A stretch of DNA of 5,542 nucleotides, taken from Gallicola sp. (lineage in GTDB: Bacteria; Bacillota; Clostridia; Tissierellales; Peptoniphilaceae). A program made the position numbers and the translations under genes. Location: positions 1 through 5,542 of the forward strand of contig JAAZME010000106.1 of NCBI GenBank assembly GCA_012798975.1, in the 5' to 3' direction. The notes under the pieces are model-generated. The model searched no databases, had not been told where the DNA came from, and saw only the letters and a list, made by a program, of their open reading frames with translations. Positions 1-4,892 of the stretch are shown here, one piece after another. Numbering within the stretch: position 1 is the stretch's first letter; each line of letters starts with the position of its first letter.

Positions 1-1
1 T

Positions 2-145
2 AATTCAAGAAAATTAAACAATTTTGATATGGAATATCTTTCTATGGGGATGAGCCATGATTTTAAAGTAGCGATAGAAGAAGGGTCTAATATGGTTAGA
101 ATTGGCACATCCATATTTGGAGAAAGAGATTATAGTAAAAAATAG
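2..145 (+). CDS. yggS: YggS/PLPBP-family pyridoxal-phosphate homeostasis protein, C-terminal end only
   Basis: The frame is open from the left edge and stops at TAG 143-145, giving the last 47 residues. They contain the family's C-terminal signature: LSMGMSHDF, then [12 protein letters not shown] and IFGER. In YggS/PLPBP proteins the SMGMSxD and RIGxxIFG segments form part of the phosphate-binding side of the PLP pocket. The family is a single-domain alanine-racemase-like TIM barrel with no known catalytic activity that keeps PLP and amino/keto-acid pools balanced. The start and most of the barrel lie outside the window. sepF follows after 11 nt, the usual order in Bacillota (ylmE-sepF in Bacillus), which supports the call. 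The identification is firm; the exact role in this organism is inferred from the family. Confidence 0.93.
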   Translation, partial: NSRKLNNFDMEYLSMGMSHDFKVAIEEGSNMVRIGTSIFGERDYSKK

Positions 146-156
146 GGGGAGTTAGG

Positions 157-651
157 ATGGCAAAGTTTACAAGCAAGGTTAAAGAATGGTTAGGTTTTGG
201 TGATGAGTATAATGATGAATACTATGACGAGTATGAGGAATATCCTGAATACGACGACTATGAATCACCTTATAAAGAAGAAGCTGTAGAAGATAAAATG
301 ATTGAAGAAGATAAAAACAGCTATGATCGTATTAAGAGATCCAATATTGTTAATATTAAAGAAAATGCACAAGATAGAGTAAAAATTATTATACATGAAC
401 CAATTCATTTTGATGATGCTCCTGCAGTTCTAGACGATATTTTATCTCGAAAAGTAGCCGTACTTAACCTAGAAATGCTTGAATTAGATAAAAAACGACA
501 AATATTCGATTTTGTAAGCGGCGGCATCTACTCTTTAGATGGAAAAATCCAAAAAGTGACGAAAGACATATTCGTAATCGCTCCAAATGGAATAGATATT
601 GATGGAAAAATCAAAGACCAAATACAAAGTAAAGGATTTTATCAGTTATAA
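157..651 (+). CDS. sepF: Cell division protein SepF
   Basis: This is a 164-aa protein with SepF architecture. Residues 1-14 (MAKFTSKVKEWLGF) form an amphipathic membrane-targeting helix. Residues 16-60 are a charged linker, and about 74-150 are the compact SepF/DUF552 core, including the FDFVSGGIYSLDG segment at 117-129 that corresponds to the dimer-interface and FtsZ-tail-binding part of the family. SepF polymerises into arcs at the septal membrane, binds the FtsZ C-terminal peptide and acts beside or instead of FtsA as a Z-ring anchor. The ATG at 157 follows an AGGGGG ribosome site at about 144-149 with normal spacing. The length fits the family. The linker is unusual: eight tyrosines between residues 18 and 39, almost all set among Asp and Glu. 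Neighbours yggS and yggT are its standard partners in Bacillota. Confidence 0.95.
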   Translation: MAKFTSKVKEWLGFGDEYNDEYYDEYEEYPEYDDYESPYKEEAVEDKMIEEDKNSYDRIKRSNIVNIKENAQDRVKIIIHEPIHFDDAPAVLDDILSRKVAVLNLEMLELDKKRQIFDFVSGGIYSLDGKIQKVTKDIFVIAPNGIDIDGKIKDQIQSKGFYQL

Positions 652-653
652 GT

Positions 654-926
654 ATGAATATTTATAGATTTGTTAGCGTTATATTCCGTATTATAAATTA
701 TGCGATTCTAATCAGGATTCTGCTTTCTTGGATAAGACCGCCAATGGATAATCCTATTATCCGATATCTTTACGATTTCACAGAAATCTTTTTAGCACCG
801 ATGCGAAACTTTCTGCAATCTATAGGACTTAATAGAGGTATTATCGACTGGTCTCCTATCCTGACAGTACTAATCCTGTCATTTATCGAGCGAGGTGTAA
901 TAGAATTATTAATAAGAGTACTTTAA
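654..926 (+). CDS. yggT: YggT/YlmG-family small membrane protein
   Basis: This 90-aa protein has two hydrophobic segments (about 7-26 and 67-87) around a polar central loop. The loop carries the family pattern RILLSWIRPP (21-30), then NPIIRYLYDFTEIFLAPMR with the conserved Thr-Glu and Pro-x-Arg. DWSPIL at 65-70 opens the second segment. YggT/YlmG proteins are integral membrane proteins linked genetically to division and, in plastids, to nucleoid distribution; no biochemical activity is established. It starts 2 nt after the sepF stop. No ribosome site lies at normal spacing: the nearest purine run, AAAGGA at 631-636, is 17 nt away, so translation is probably coupled to sepF. Its 3' end overlaps the ylmH ribosome site and the likely ylmH start. 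Confidence 0.92.
   Translation: MNIYRFVSVIFRIINYAILIRILLSWIRPPMDNPIIRYLYDFTEIFLAPMRNFLQSIGLNRGIIDWSPILTVLILSFIERGVIELLIRVL
892..897 (+). promoter_or_regulatory. Ribosome binding site for ylmH, inside yggT
   Basis: GAGGTG matches the 3' half of the consensus AAGGAGGTG and sits within the yggT coding sequence. It is 7 nt before ATT 905 and 10 nt before ATT 908, in the frame that runs into ylmH. Measured from the end of GAGG (895) the gaps are 9 and 12 nt, which favours 905. No such site precedes the TTG at 1076. This decides in favour of a long ylmH beginning with a non-ATG codon. Confidence 0.6.
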
Positions 927-1687
927 AAAATAGTATCATCGGCCACATTGCTGATCCGGAAATAAAAGAGACTATCGATTCGTTTATTGATAGTCTCGTT
1001 TTAGTACTGAACAAGCCAATCGTAGTCTGCTCAGATTTTTTTAATCCCAAGGAACTGGAATATGCAGTTTCATTATTGAACAATCAGAAGATGGATTATA
1101 TAAAGTATGGCGGTTATGAAGGCTGTGAAAGAGCCGTTGTCTTAATGGGCGAATATTTAGAATCTAAAGATATTAGAGAAGAAGTCCAGATTGTTAAGAT
1201 CAGCTGTTCCCAGGAGTTAACACATTCCTCTATTTTAGGATCTCTTTTGGGATTAGGTCTTGAGCGAAAAAAAATAGGCGATATTATAATAGATGAGAAC
1301 ACTGCATATGTAGTATTAAAAAAAACAATTACAAATTTTATTATCCAGAATCTGGAAAAGGTCGGTAGAAATCGCGTGAAATTGGAAGTTTTCGAGGAAG
1401 AGATTCCAATAAAAGAAGATAGTACAATGGATAAAAAAGTTACCGTCAGTTCTATGAGAATCGATGTGCTTCTTTCTTCTGTTCTTCATATTTCGAGAGG
1501 CAAAGCCAACACTTTATTGCAGAAGGAATATGTCAAAGTCAATCATGAATTGATCAAGTCCAAGAACAAGATTCTTTCCAAAGGGGATATGATTTCTGTC
1601 CGAAAGCACGGTCGTTTTTATATAACGGAGGTTCTTGGGAAAAGCAGAAAAGATAAATTTATTCTTCTGATTAAAAAAATAGTATAG
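905..1687 (+). CDS. ylmH: YlmH/RqcP-type S4-domain RNA-binding protein, probable ATT start
   Basis: The first conventional start in frame is TTG 1076, which would give only 203 aa, lacks a ribosome site and cuts into conserved sequence. The frame is open upstream with family-like content (NKSTLKNSIIGHIADPE, then DFFNPKELEYA before YGGYEGCERAVVLM). From ATT 905 the protein is 260 aa, close to Bacillus YlmH (about 257 aa). ATT 908, read as M-N-K-S, is the alternative and gives 259 aa. Residues about 112-127 carry the hallmark GSLLGLGLERKKIGDI. Residues about 182-242 are an S4 RNA-binding domain (SSMRIDVLLSSVLHISRGKA, then VKVNHELIKSKNKILSKGDMISVR). In Bacillus this family (RqcP) binds the obstructed 50S subunit and supports RqcH-driven alanine tailing of stalled nascent chains. 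The first 22 nt overlap yggT, and a strong hairpin lies at codons 22-31. Family assignment is firm; the exact start is inferred. Confidence 0.85.
   Translation: MINKSTLKNSIIGHIADPEIKETIDSFIDSLVLVLNKPIVVCSDFFNPKELEYAVSLLNNQKMDYIKYGGYEGCERAVVLMGEYLESKDIREEVQIVKISCSQELTHSSILGSLLGLGLERKKIGDIIIDENTAYVVLKKTITNFIIQNLEKVGRNRVKLEVFEEEIPIKEDSTMDKKVTVSSMRIDVLLSSVLHISRGKANTLLQKEYVKVNHELIKSKNKILSKGDMISVRKHGRFYITEVLGKSRKDKFILLIKKIV
968..1002 (+). other. Terminator-like hairpin inside the 5' part of ylmH
   Basis: Bases 968-979 (GAGACTATCGAT) pair with 986-997 (ATTGATAGTCTC) over 12 bp, with one G-T wobble and a 6-nt loop (TCGTTT). One G (998) and then TTTT (999-1002) follow. Outside the stem, AAA 964-966 can pair with TTT 999-1001 across an A/G mismatch. 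It lies 42 nt after the yggT stop and within the ylmH frame, where it encodes T-I-D-S-F-I-D-S-L. The U run is short for an efficient intrinsic terminator, so attenuation, RNA processing or simple coincidence of the IDS repeat are all possible. The pairing is seen directly; any function is inferred. Confidence 0.45.
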
Positions 1688-1696
1688 GAGCAGATT

Positions 1697-2164
1697 ATGT
1701 TGCCAATTGTCGTTGTAGCAGTTCTGATTATAGATCAGATTACGAAATATTTAGCAATCAATTTAAAAGACGGAAGAACCATTTCATTAATAGGAGACCA
1801 TTTATCTCTTGTGTATCTTGAAAATAGAGGTGCAGCCTTCGGTATATTACAAAATCAGAAATGGTTTTTGATGGTTAGCTCAATTCTTATAATCGGCTAT
1901 TTAGTTTATTTTTATTTAAAACACAAAGAGTCTTTAAACCTTCTTATGAGATTAGGGATAGGGTTAGTTTTGGGCGGTGCTGTTGGAAATATGATTGACA
2001 GAATATTTAGAGGTTTTGTTGTTGATTTTATATCCTATCGTTTTCCAAACGGGTACGGGTTTCCGATTTTTAATATAGCAGATATGGCTGTAGTGATAGG
2101 ATGTAGTGTTCTTATACTGTCATCGTTTCAAAAGGAGGAAAAAGAGAGTGGTAGAAATTGGTAA
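1697..2164 (+). CDS. lspA: Lipoprotein signal peptidase (signal peptidase II)
   Basis: This 155-aa integral membrane aspartyl protease removes the signal peptide from diacylglyceryl-modified prolipoproteins at the cytoplasmic membrane. The family blocks are present in order: DQITKY (13-18) in the first membrane segment; [10 protein letters not shown] (42-51); a second segment around 57-74; [10 protein letters not shown] (93-102) in the third; VVDFI (108-112) with catalytic Asp110; and FNIAD (125-129) with catalytic Asp129 in the fourth. The 19-residue spacing between the two Asp matches the Pseudomonas enzyme. ATG 1697 follows AGGAG (1686-1690) by 6 nt, and the first of these bases lie within the ylmH stop codon. 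The protein is slightly short at the N terminus but complete. The downstream ung start overlaps its last 17 nt. Placement before an rluD gene is typical of Bacillota. Confidence 0.97.
   Translation: MLPIVVVAVLIIDQITKYLAINLKDGRTISLIGDHLSLVYLENRGAAFGILQNQKWFLMVSSILIIGYLVYFYLKHKESLNLLMRLGIGLVLGGAVGNMIDRIFRGFVVDFISYRFPNGYGFPIFNIADMAVVIGCSVLILSSFQKEEKESGRNW
2133..2138 (+). promoter_or_regulatory. Ribosome binding site for ung, inside lspA
   Basis: AGGAGG (preceded by A, giving AAGGAGG from 2132) lies 9 nt before GTG 2148 and within the lspA coding sequence. It is the best-matching ribosome site in the operon. It fixes the ung start at 2148 rather than the earlier in-frame GTG at 2106, which would add 14 non-family residues. 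Confidence 0.85.
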
Positions 2165-2822
2165 TCAATGGGATGAACTCTTAAGAGAAGAGTGGAATAA
2201 AGAATACTATCGTAAACTAAGGAAAAACTTAATTGAGGAATACCGTCACAATACTGTTTTTCCTGACAAAGAACTATTATTCGAAAGTTTAAAACGCGTC
2301 GATTATGAGGATGTCAAAGTAGTAATTTTAGGGCAGGATCCATATCATGGTAAAGGCCAGGCTCATGGATTTAGTTTTTCAGTACTTCCGGGAACAAGAA
2401 TTCCGCCTTCCCTTAGAAATATTTATAAAGAGCTTCATGAAGATTTAGGCTGCAGCATTCCGAATAACGGTTATCTTATGAAATGGGCAGAACAAGGTGT
2501 TTTACTGCTTAACACCTCCTTAACAGTACGTGAAGGCCAAGCGAATTCCCATAAAGATTTAGGATGGCATATTTTAACGGATCGAATTATTGAACTGTTG
2601 GGCAGCAGAGAAAAAGAAATGGTATTTATTCTTTGGGGCAGAAACGCAATCAACAAAATTCCATTGATTAAAAACAAAAATCATCTTATTTTAAAGTCTG
2701 TTCATCCATCTCCTTTATCGGCTCATCGAGGATTTTTCGGAAGCAGACCCTTTTCAAAGACGAATCAATTTTTGATCCGGCATAAGGAAGAGCCCATAGA
2801 TTGGCAAATAGAGAATATATAA
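2148..2822 (+). CDS. ung: Uracil-DNA glycosylase, family 1
   Basis: Ung removes uracil from DNA arising by cytosine deamination or dUMP misincorporation, starting base-excision repair. From GTG 2148 the protein is 224 aa, the usual bacterial Ung length. Family motifs: GQDPYHG at 62-68 with the water-activating Asp64 (also Asp64 in E. coli), GFSFSV with PPSLRNI for the uracil pocket, LLLNTSLTV with the uracil-contacting Asn, FILWGR, and [14 protein letters not shown] from 186, which is the minor-groove loop with the transition-state His186. All key residues are present, so it should be active. The start is set by AAGGAGG 9 nt upstream; it overlaps the lspA end by 17 nt. The stop TAA (2820-2822) shares its last A with the rluD ATG. 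Between lspA and rluD this is a less common neighbour, discussed in the findings. Confidence 0.97.
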   Translation: MVEIGNQWDELLREEWNKEYYRKLRKNLIEEYRHNTVFPDKELLFESLKRVDYEDVKVVILGQDPYHGKGQAHGFSFSVLPGTRIPPSLRNIYKELHEDLGCSIPNNGYLMKWAEQGVLLLNTSLTVREGQANSHKDLGWHILTDRIIELLGSREKEMVFILWGRNAINKIPLIKNKNHLILKSVHPSPLSAHRGFFGSRPFSKTNQFLIRHKEEPIDWQIENI

Positions 2823-3736
2823 TGAAAGAACTAAAATTTATAATAAAAGATGGCGAAGGTTCAAGACTTGATCTTTTTCTATCAAAAAATATAGAAAATA
2901 TCAGCAGATCGAAACTTCAAAAAATAATAAAAGAATCTGTATTTGTAAATGAAAAAAAAAGAAAGCCGAATTATAAAGTTCAAAAAGACGATATTATAAG
3001 AATTCAGCTCCCTGAAGAGGAAATGAAAATACAGAAGGAAAATTCCCCGTTGGATATACGTTATGAAGATGAGGATTTGCTTATTTTATTTAAACCGAAA
3101 GGGAAAATCGTACACCCTACGGACTCTGTAAGAGAAAATACAGTTGTAAATGCCCTATTGTATCGCTTTGATCAATTATCAAACCTTTCAGGAGAGGAGA
3201 GGCCCGGAATTGTTCACCGCTTAGATAAAGATACAACAGGTCTGCTTATTATTGCAAAAAACAATGAAATCCATGAAAAACTGCAGATCCTTTTTAAAGA
3301 ACGAAAGATTAAAAAGATTTATTATGCCCTTTGCAATGGAGATTTCAGCGAAACAGAAGGAGATATCTATGCGCCTATTGGAAGAAACCCGAATAAACGC
3401 ACAGAGATGGCAGTAAACGGCTTAAATTCAAAAGAGGCGCATACTTCCTATAGAATAGTATGGAACAATGATAATTATAGTCTTGCAGAGATCCATCTTG
3501 ACACAGGAAGGACTCATCAAATCAGGGTTCATATGAAATATATACATCATCCTATAGTAGGAGACCCGGTATATGGTCTAAGAAAAGAAAAGTTAAAGGT
3601 ATCCTCACAGCTTTTATCGGCCTGCAGGTTGGAATTTATTCATCCAAACACGGGTGAAAAAATAAGCATTCAGTCGGTACCGGATGAAGAGTTTATGAAA
3701 GTATTAGAAAAGCTGGGCTGCTGTTATTTTAAATAG
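2822..3736 (+). CDS. rluD: RluD/RluA-family 23S rRNA pseudouridine synthase
   Basis: This 304-aa enzyme converts specific uridines, probably in 23S rRNA, to pseudouridine. An N-terminal S4 RNA-binding domain spans about 10-60 (SRLDLFLSKNIENISRSKLQ, then VFVNEKKRKPNYKVQKDD). The RluA-type catalytic domain follows. HRLDKDTTGLL at 132-142 holds the catalytic Asp135; the family pattern TGRTHQIRVHM starts near 229 and is followed by HPIVGDPVYG. It resembles RluD and Bacillus YlyB. ATG 2822 overlaps the ung stop by one base (TAATG) and has only a weak GAG at 2811-2813 upstream, which suggests reinitiation coupled to ung. TTG 2801, with AAGGA at 2784-2788, could add seven residues, but the spacing is long (12 nt). 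The gene ends at TAG 3734-3736, directly before the terminator. Substrate specificity cannot be told from sequence, so the symbol means family type. Confidence 0.9.
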   Translation: MKELKFIIKDGEGSRLDLFLSKNIENISRSKLQKIIKESVFVNEKKRKPNYKVQKDDIIRIQLPEEEMKIQKENSPLDIRYEDEDLLILFKPKGKIVHPTDSVRENTVVNALLYRFDQLSNLSGEERPGIVHRLDKDTTGLLIIAKNNEIHEKLQILFKERKIKKIYYALCNGDFSETEGDIYAPIGRNPNKRTEMAVNGLNSKEAHTSYRIVWNNDNYSLAEIHLDTGRTHQIRVHMKYIHHPIVGDPVYGLRKEKLKVSSQLLSACRLEFIHPNTGEKISIQSVPDEEFMKVLEKLGCCYFK

Positions 3737-3774
3737 AAAAAGCTGATATCAATATGATATCAGCTTATATTTTT
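3737..3774. terminator. Bidirectional intrinsic terminator between rluD and asnA
   Basis: AAGCTGATATC (3740-3750) and GATATCAGCTT (3756-3766) form a perfect 11-bp stem with a 5-nt loop (AATAT). On the plus strand ATATTTTT follows; on the minus strand the five A at 3737-3741 become a TTTTT run. The structure starts right after the rluD stop and ends just before the asnA stop codon (3773-3775), so it fits termination of both convergent transcripts. The stem is AT-rich, with four G-C pairs. Confidence 0.88.
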
Positions 3775-4780
3775 ATAAAAGATTTATTCCGTTGTTTTTG
3801 CAGGCTCGAATCATAGATTCTGGCCATACGCTGGATTGGACTTCCCCGATATGAGCTTTTTGTAAAAGAAGCATACAAATTCTTGACTGTCCGATACCGC
3901 CGCCTATTGTCAAGGGGAGGAGACCGCTTGTCAGCATGCTGTGATACTCTAATTTTAATCGTTCTTCTTCATTTTGAATACGAAGCTGTTCCACCAGGGA
4001 CTGTGAATCTACACGGATTCCCATAGATGAAAGCTCAAGGCAGTCCTCGAGAATTGGATTCCACACAATAATATCTCCGTTCAAGCTCCAGTCATCATAA
4101 TCTGGAGCTCTATTATCGTGCGGTTTTCCAGAATTTAACACTCCTCCGATTTCCATAAGAAAGAGTGCGCCGTGTTCGCGGCAAAATGCCTTTTCTCGTT
4201 GTTCAGGGCTTAAAGAAGGATATAAATCTTCCAGTTCCTGTGATGTTTTAATGTGAATATTATCTTTTAATACAGGGGAATATCCGCTGTAAGTATTTTT
4301 AAGCATTTCTTGAGTTTCTAAAAGACAGCCATAGATGGACTCTACTGTTGAAATCAGAAATTCTTTAGTACGTTGTTCTTTTGTAATTACTTTTTCCCAA
4401 TCCCATTGATCCACGTAAAGAGAATGTGTATTATCTGTAATTTCACAAGGTCGTATGGCGTTCATATCCGCATAGATTCCATATCCGGGCTGAACATTAT
4501 AGTTTTTTAATGCAATTCTTTTCCATTTCGCTAGAGATTGCACAATTTCCAAGACCTCTACTTGATCTCCATTTCGGAATTTGAAATGCACCGGTACTTC
4601 AACACCATTCAAATTATCATTGACCCCTGTACTTTGCGGTACAAAAAGAGGTGCAGAAACACGTGTAAGATTTAATTTATTTGCCAAATTAGATTCAAAA
4701 AAATCTTTAATAGACTTGATTGCTTTCTGAGTTTCTATGATATCTAATGATGAGCTGTAACCCTCTGGTAAAATTAACAT
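3773..4780 (-). CDS. asnA: Aspartate-ammonia ligase (asparagine synthetase A)
   Basis: AsnA makes asparagine from aspartate, free ammonia and ATP (giving AMP and pyrophosphate) in the cytosol. It is unrelated to glutamine-dependent AsnB and shares its fold with class II aminoacyl-tRNA synthetases. The 335 aa match the family (330 in E. coli) end to end: VSAPLFV (41-47), GVNDNLNGVEVPVHF (52-66), EIVQSLAKWKR (78-88), GIYADMNAIR (101-110), DQWDWEKVI (124-132), GALFLMEIGG (204-213), GKPHDNRAPDYDDW (218-231), LNGDIIVWNP, ELSSMGIRVD (249-258) and LPLTIGGGIGQSRICMLLL (288-306), the motif-3-like ATP site with Arg300. No key residue looks lost. The start, ATG at 4780-4778, has GGAGG (4794-4790 on this strand) 9 nt before it. 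It is a single-gene unit with its own strong promoter and a shared terminator. It is not functionally tied to the convergent operon. Confidence 0.97.
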   Translation of the reverse strand: MLILPEGYSSSLDIIETQKAIKSIKDFFESNLANKLNLTRVSAPLFVPQSTGVNDNLNGVEVPVHFKFRNGDQVEVLEIVQSLAKWKRIALKNYNVQPGYGIYADMNAIRPCEITDNTHSLYVDQWDWEKVITKEQRTKEFLISTVESIYGCLLETQEMLKNTYSGYSPVLKDNIHIKTSQELEDLYPSLSPEQREKAFCREHGALFLMEIGGVLNSGKPHDNRAPDYDDWSLNGDIIVWNPILEDCLELSSMGIRVDSQSLVEQLRIQNEEERLKLEYHSMLTSGLLPLTIGGGIGQSRICMLLLQKAHIGEVQSSVWPESMIRACKNNGINLL

Positions 4781-4814
4781 AATTTTTATCCTCCGATTTT
4801 TGAATTCCAGTCCT

Positions 4815-4843
4815 ATTATATAGAATACTGTTCATCGAGTCAA
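4815..4843 (-). promoter_or_regulatory. Sigma-A promoter of asnA
   Basis: Read on the minus strand, TTGACT (4843-4838) is followed by a 17-nt spacer and a perfect TATAAT (4820-4815). This is within one base of the housekeeping consensus at ideal spacing. Transcription should begin near 4808, giving a leader of about 28 nt. That is too short for a T-box, riboswitch or attenuator, so control, if any, would be by a DNA-binding repressor or at the protein level. Confidence 0.85.
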
Positions 4844-4849
4844 TTTCAT

Positions 4850-4861
4850 AAATTATAATTT
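4850..4861. repeat. 12-bp perfect palindrome between the divergent promoters
   Basis: AAATTATAATTT is its own reverse complement. It lies between the asnA -35 (4838-4843) and the degV extended -10 (4867-4875), covering the place where a degV -35 would be. The position would suit an operator, but it is made only of A and T in an AT-rich gap, so chance is a real alternative. Confidence 0.3.
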
Positions 4862-4866
4862 TTCTA

Positions 4867-4875
4867 TGGTATAAT
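4867..4875 (+). promoter_or_regulatory. Extended -10 promoter of the degV-family gene
   Basis: TGGTATAAT is a perfect extended -10 (TGnTATAAT). No good -35 is visible at 16-18 nt upstream (CATAAA at the 17-nt position), as is common for extended -10 promoters. The predicted start is about 4881-4883, only 10-12 nt before the ATG at 4893. The transcript would then begin within or just before the ribosome site. Confidence 0.65.
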
Positions 4876-4892
4876 TTAGGAGAGGTGATACT

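Noticed and set aside
862..881. 6-bp inverted repeat TGACAG/CTGTCA with an 8-nt loop near the end of yggT
   Set aside because: It is short, within coding sequence and not followed by a U run; it lies just upstream of the ylmH ribosome site but does not cover it.
1036..1042. Run of seven T that could be a terminator tail
   Set aside because: The only stem before it is about 4 bp, and it codes for part of a DFF segment conserved in YlmH.
883..1083. Minus-strand 66-aa open frame across the yggT/ylmH junction
   Set aside because: It lies wholly opposite yggT and the ylmH N-terminal coding sequence and resembles no family I know; it is a shadow of the plus-strand genes.
1076..1687. A 203-aa ylmH starting at TTG 1076
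   Set aside because: There is no ribosome site, it removes conserved N-terminal sequence and falls well short of the family length; the upstream extension in the same frame is better supported.
2106..2147. Extended ung N terminus from GTG 2106
   Set aside because: The added 14 residues are out-of-frame lspA sequence, and the AAGGAGG site and the E. coli Asp64 numbering both point to GTG 2148.
4084..4109. 8-bp inverted repeat AGCTCCAG/CTGGAGCT with a 10-nt loop
   Set aside because: It is inside the most conserved part of asnA (the DYDDW region), with no U run and no regulatory context; probably coincidental.
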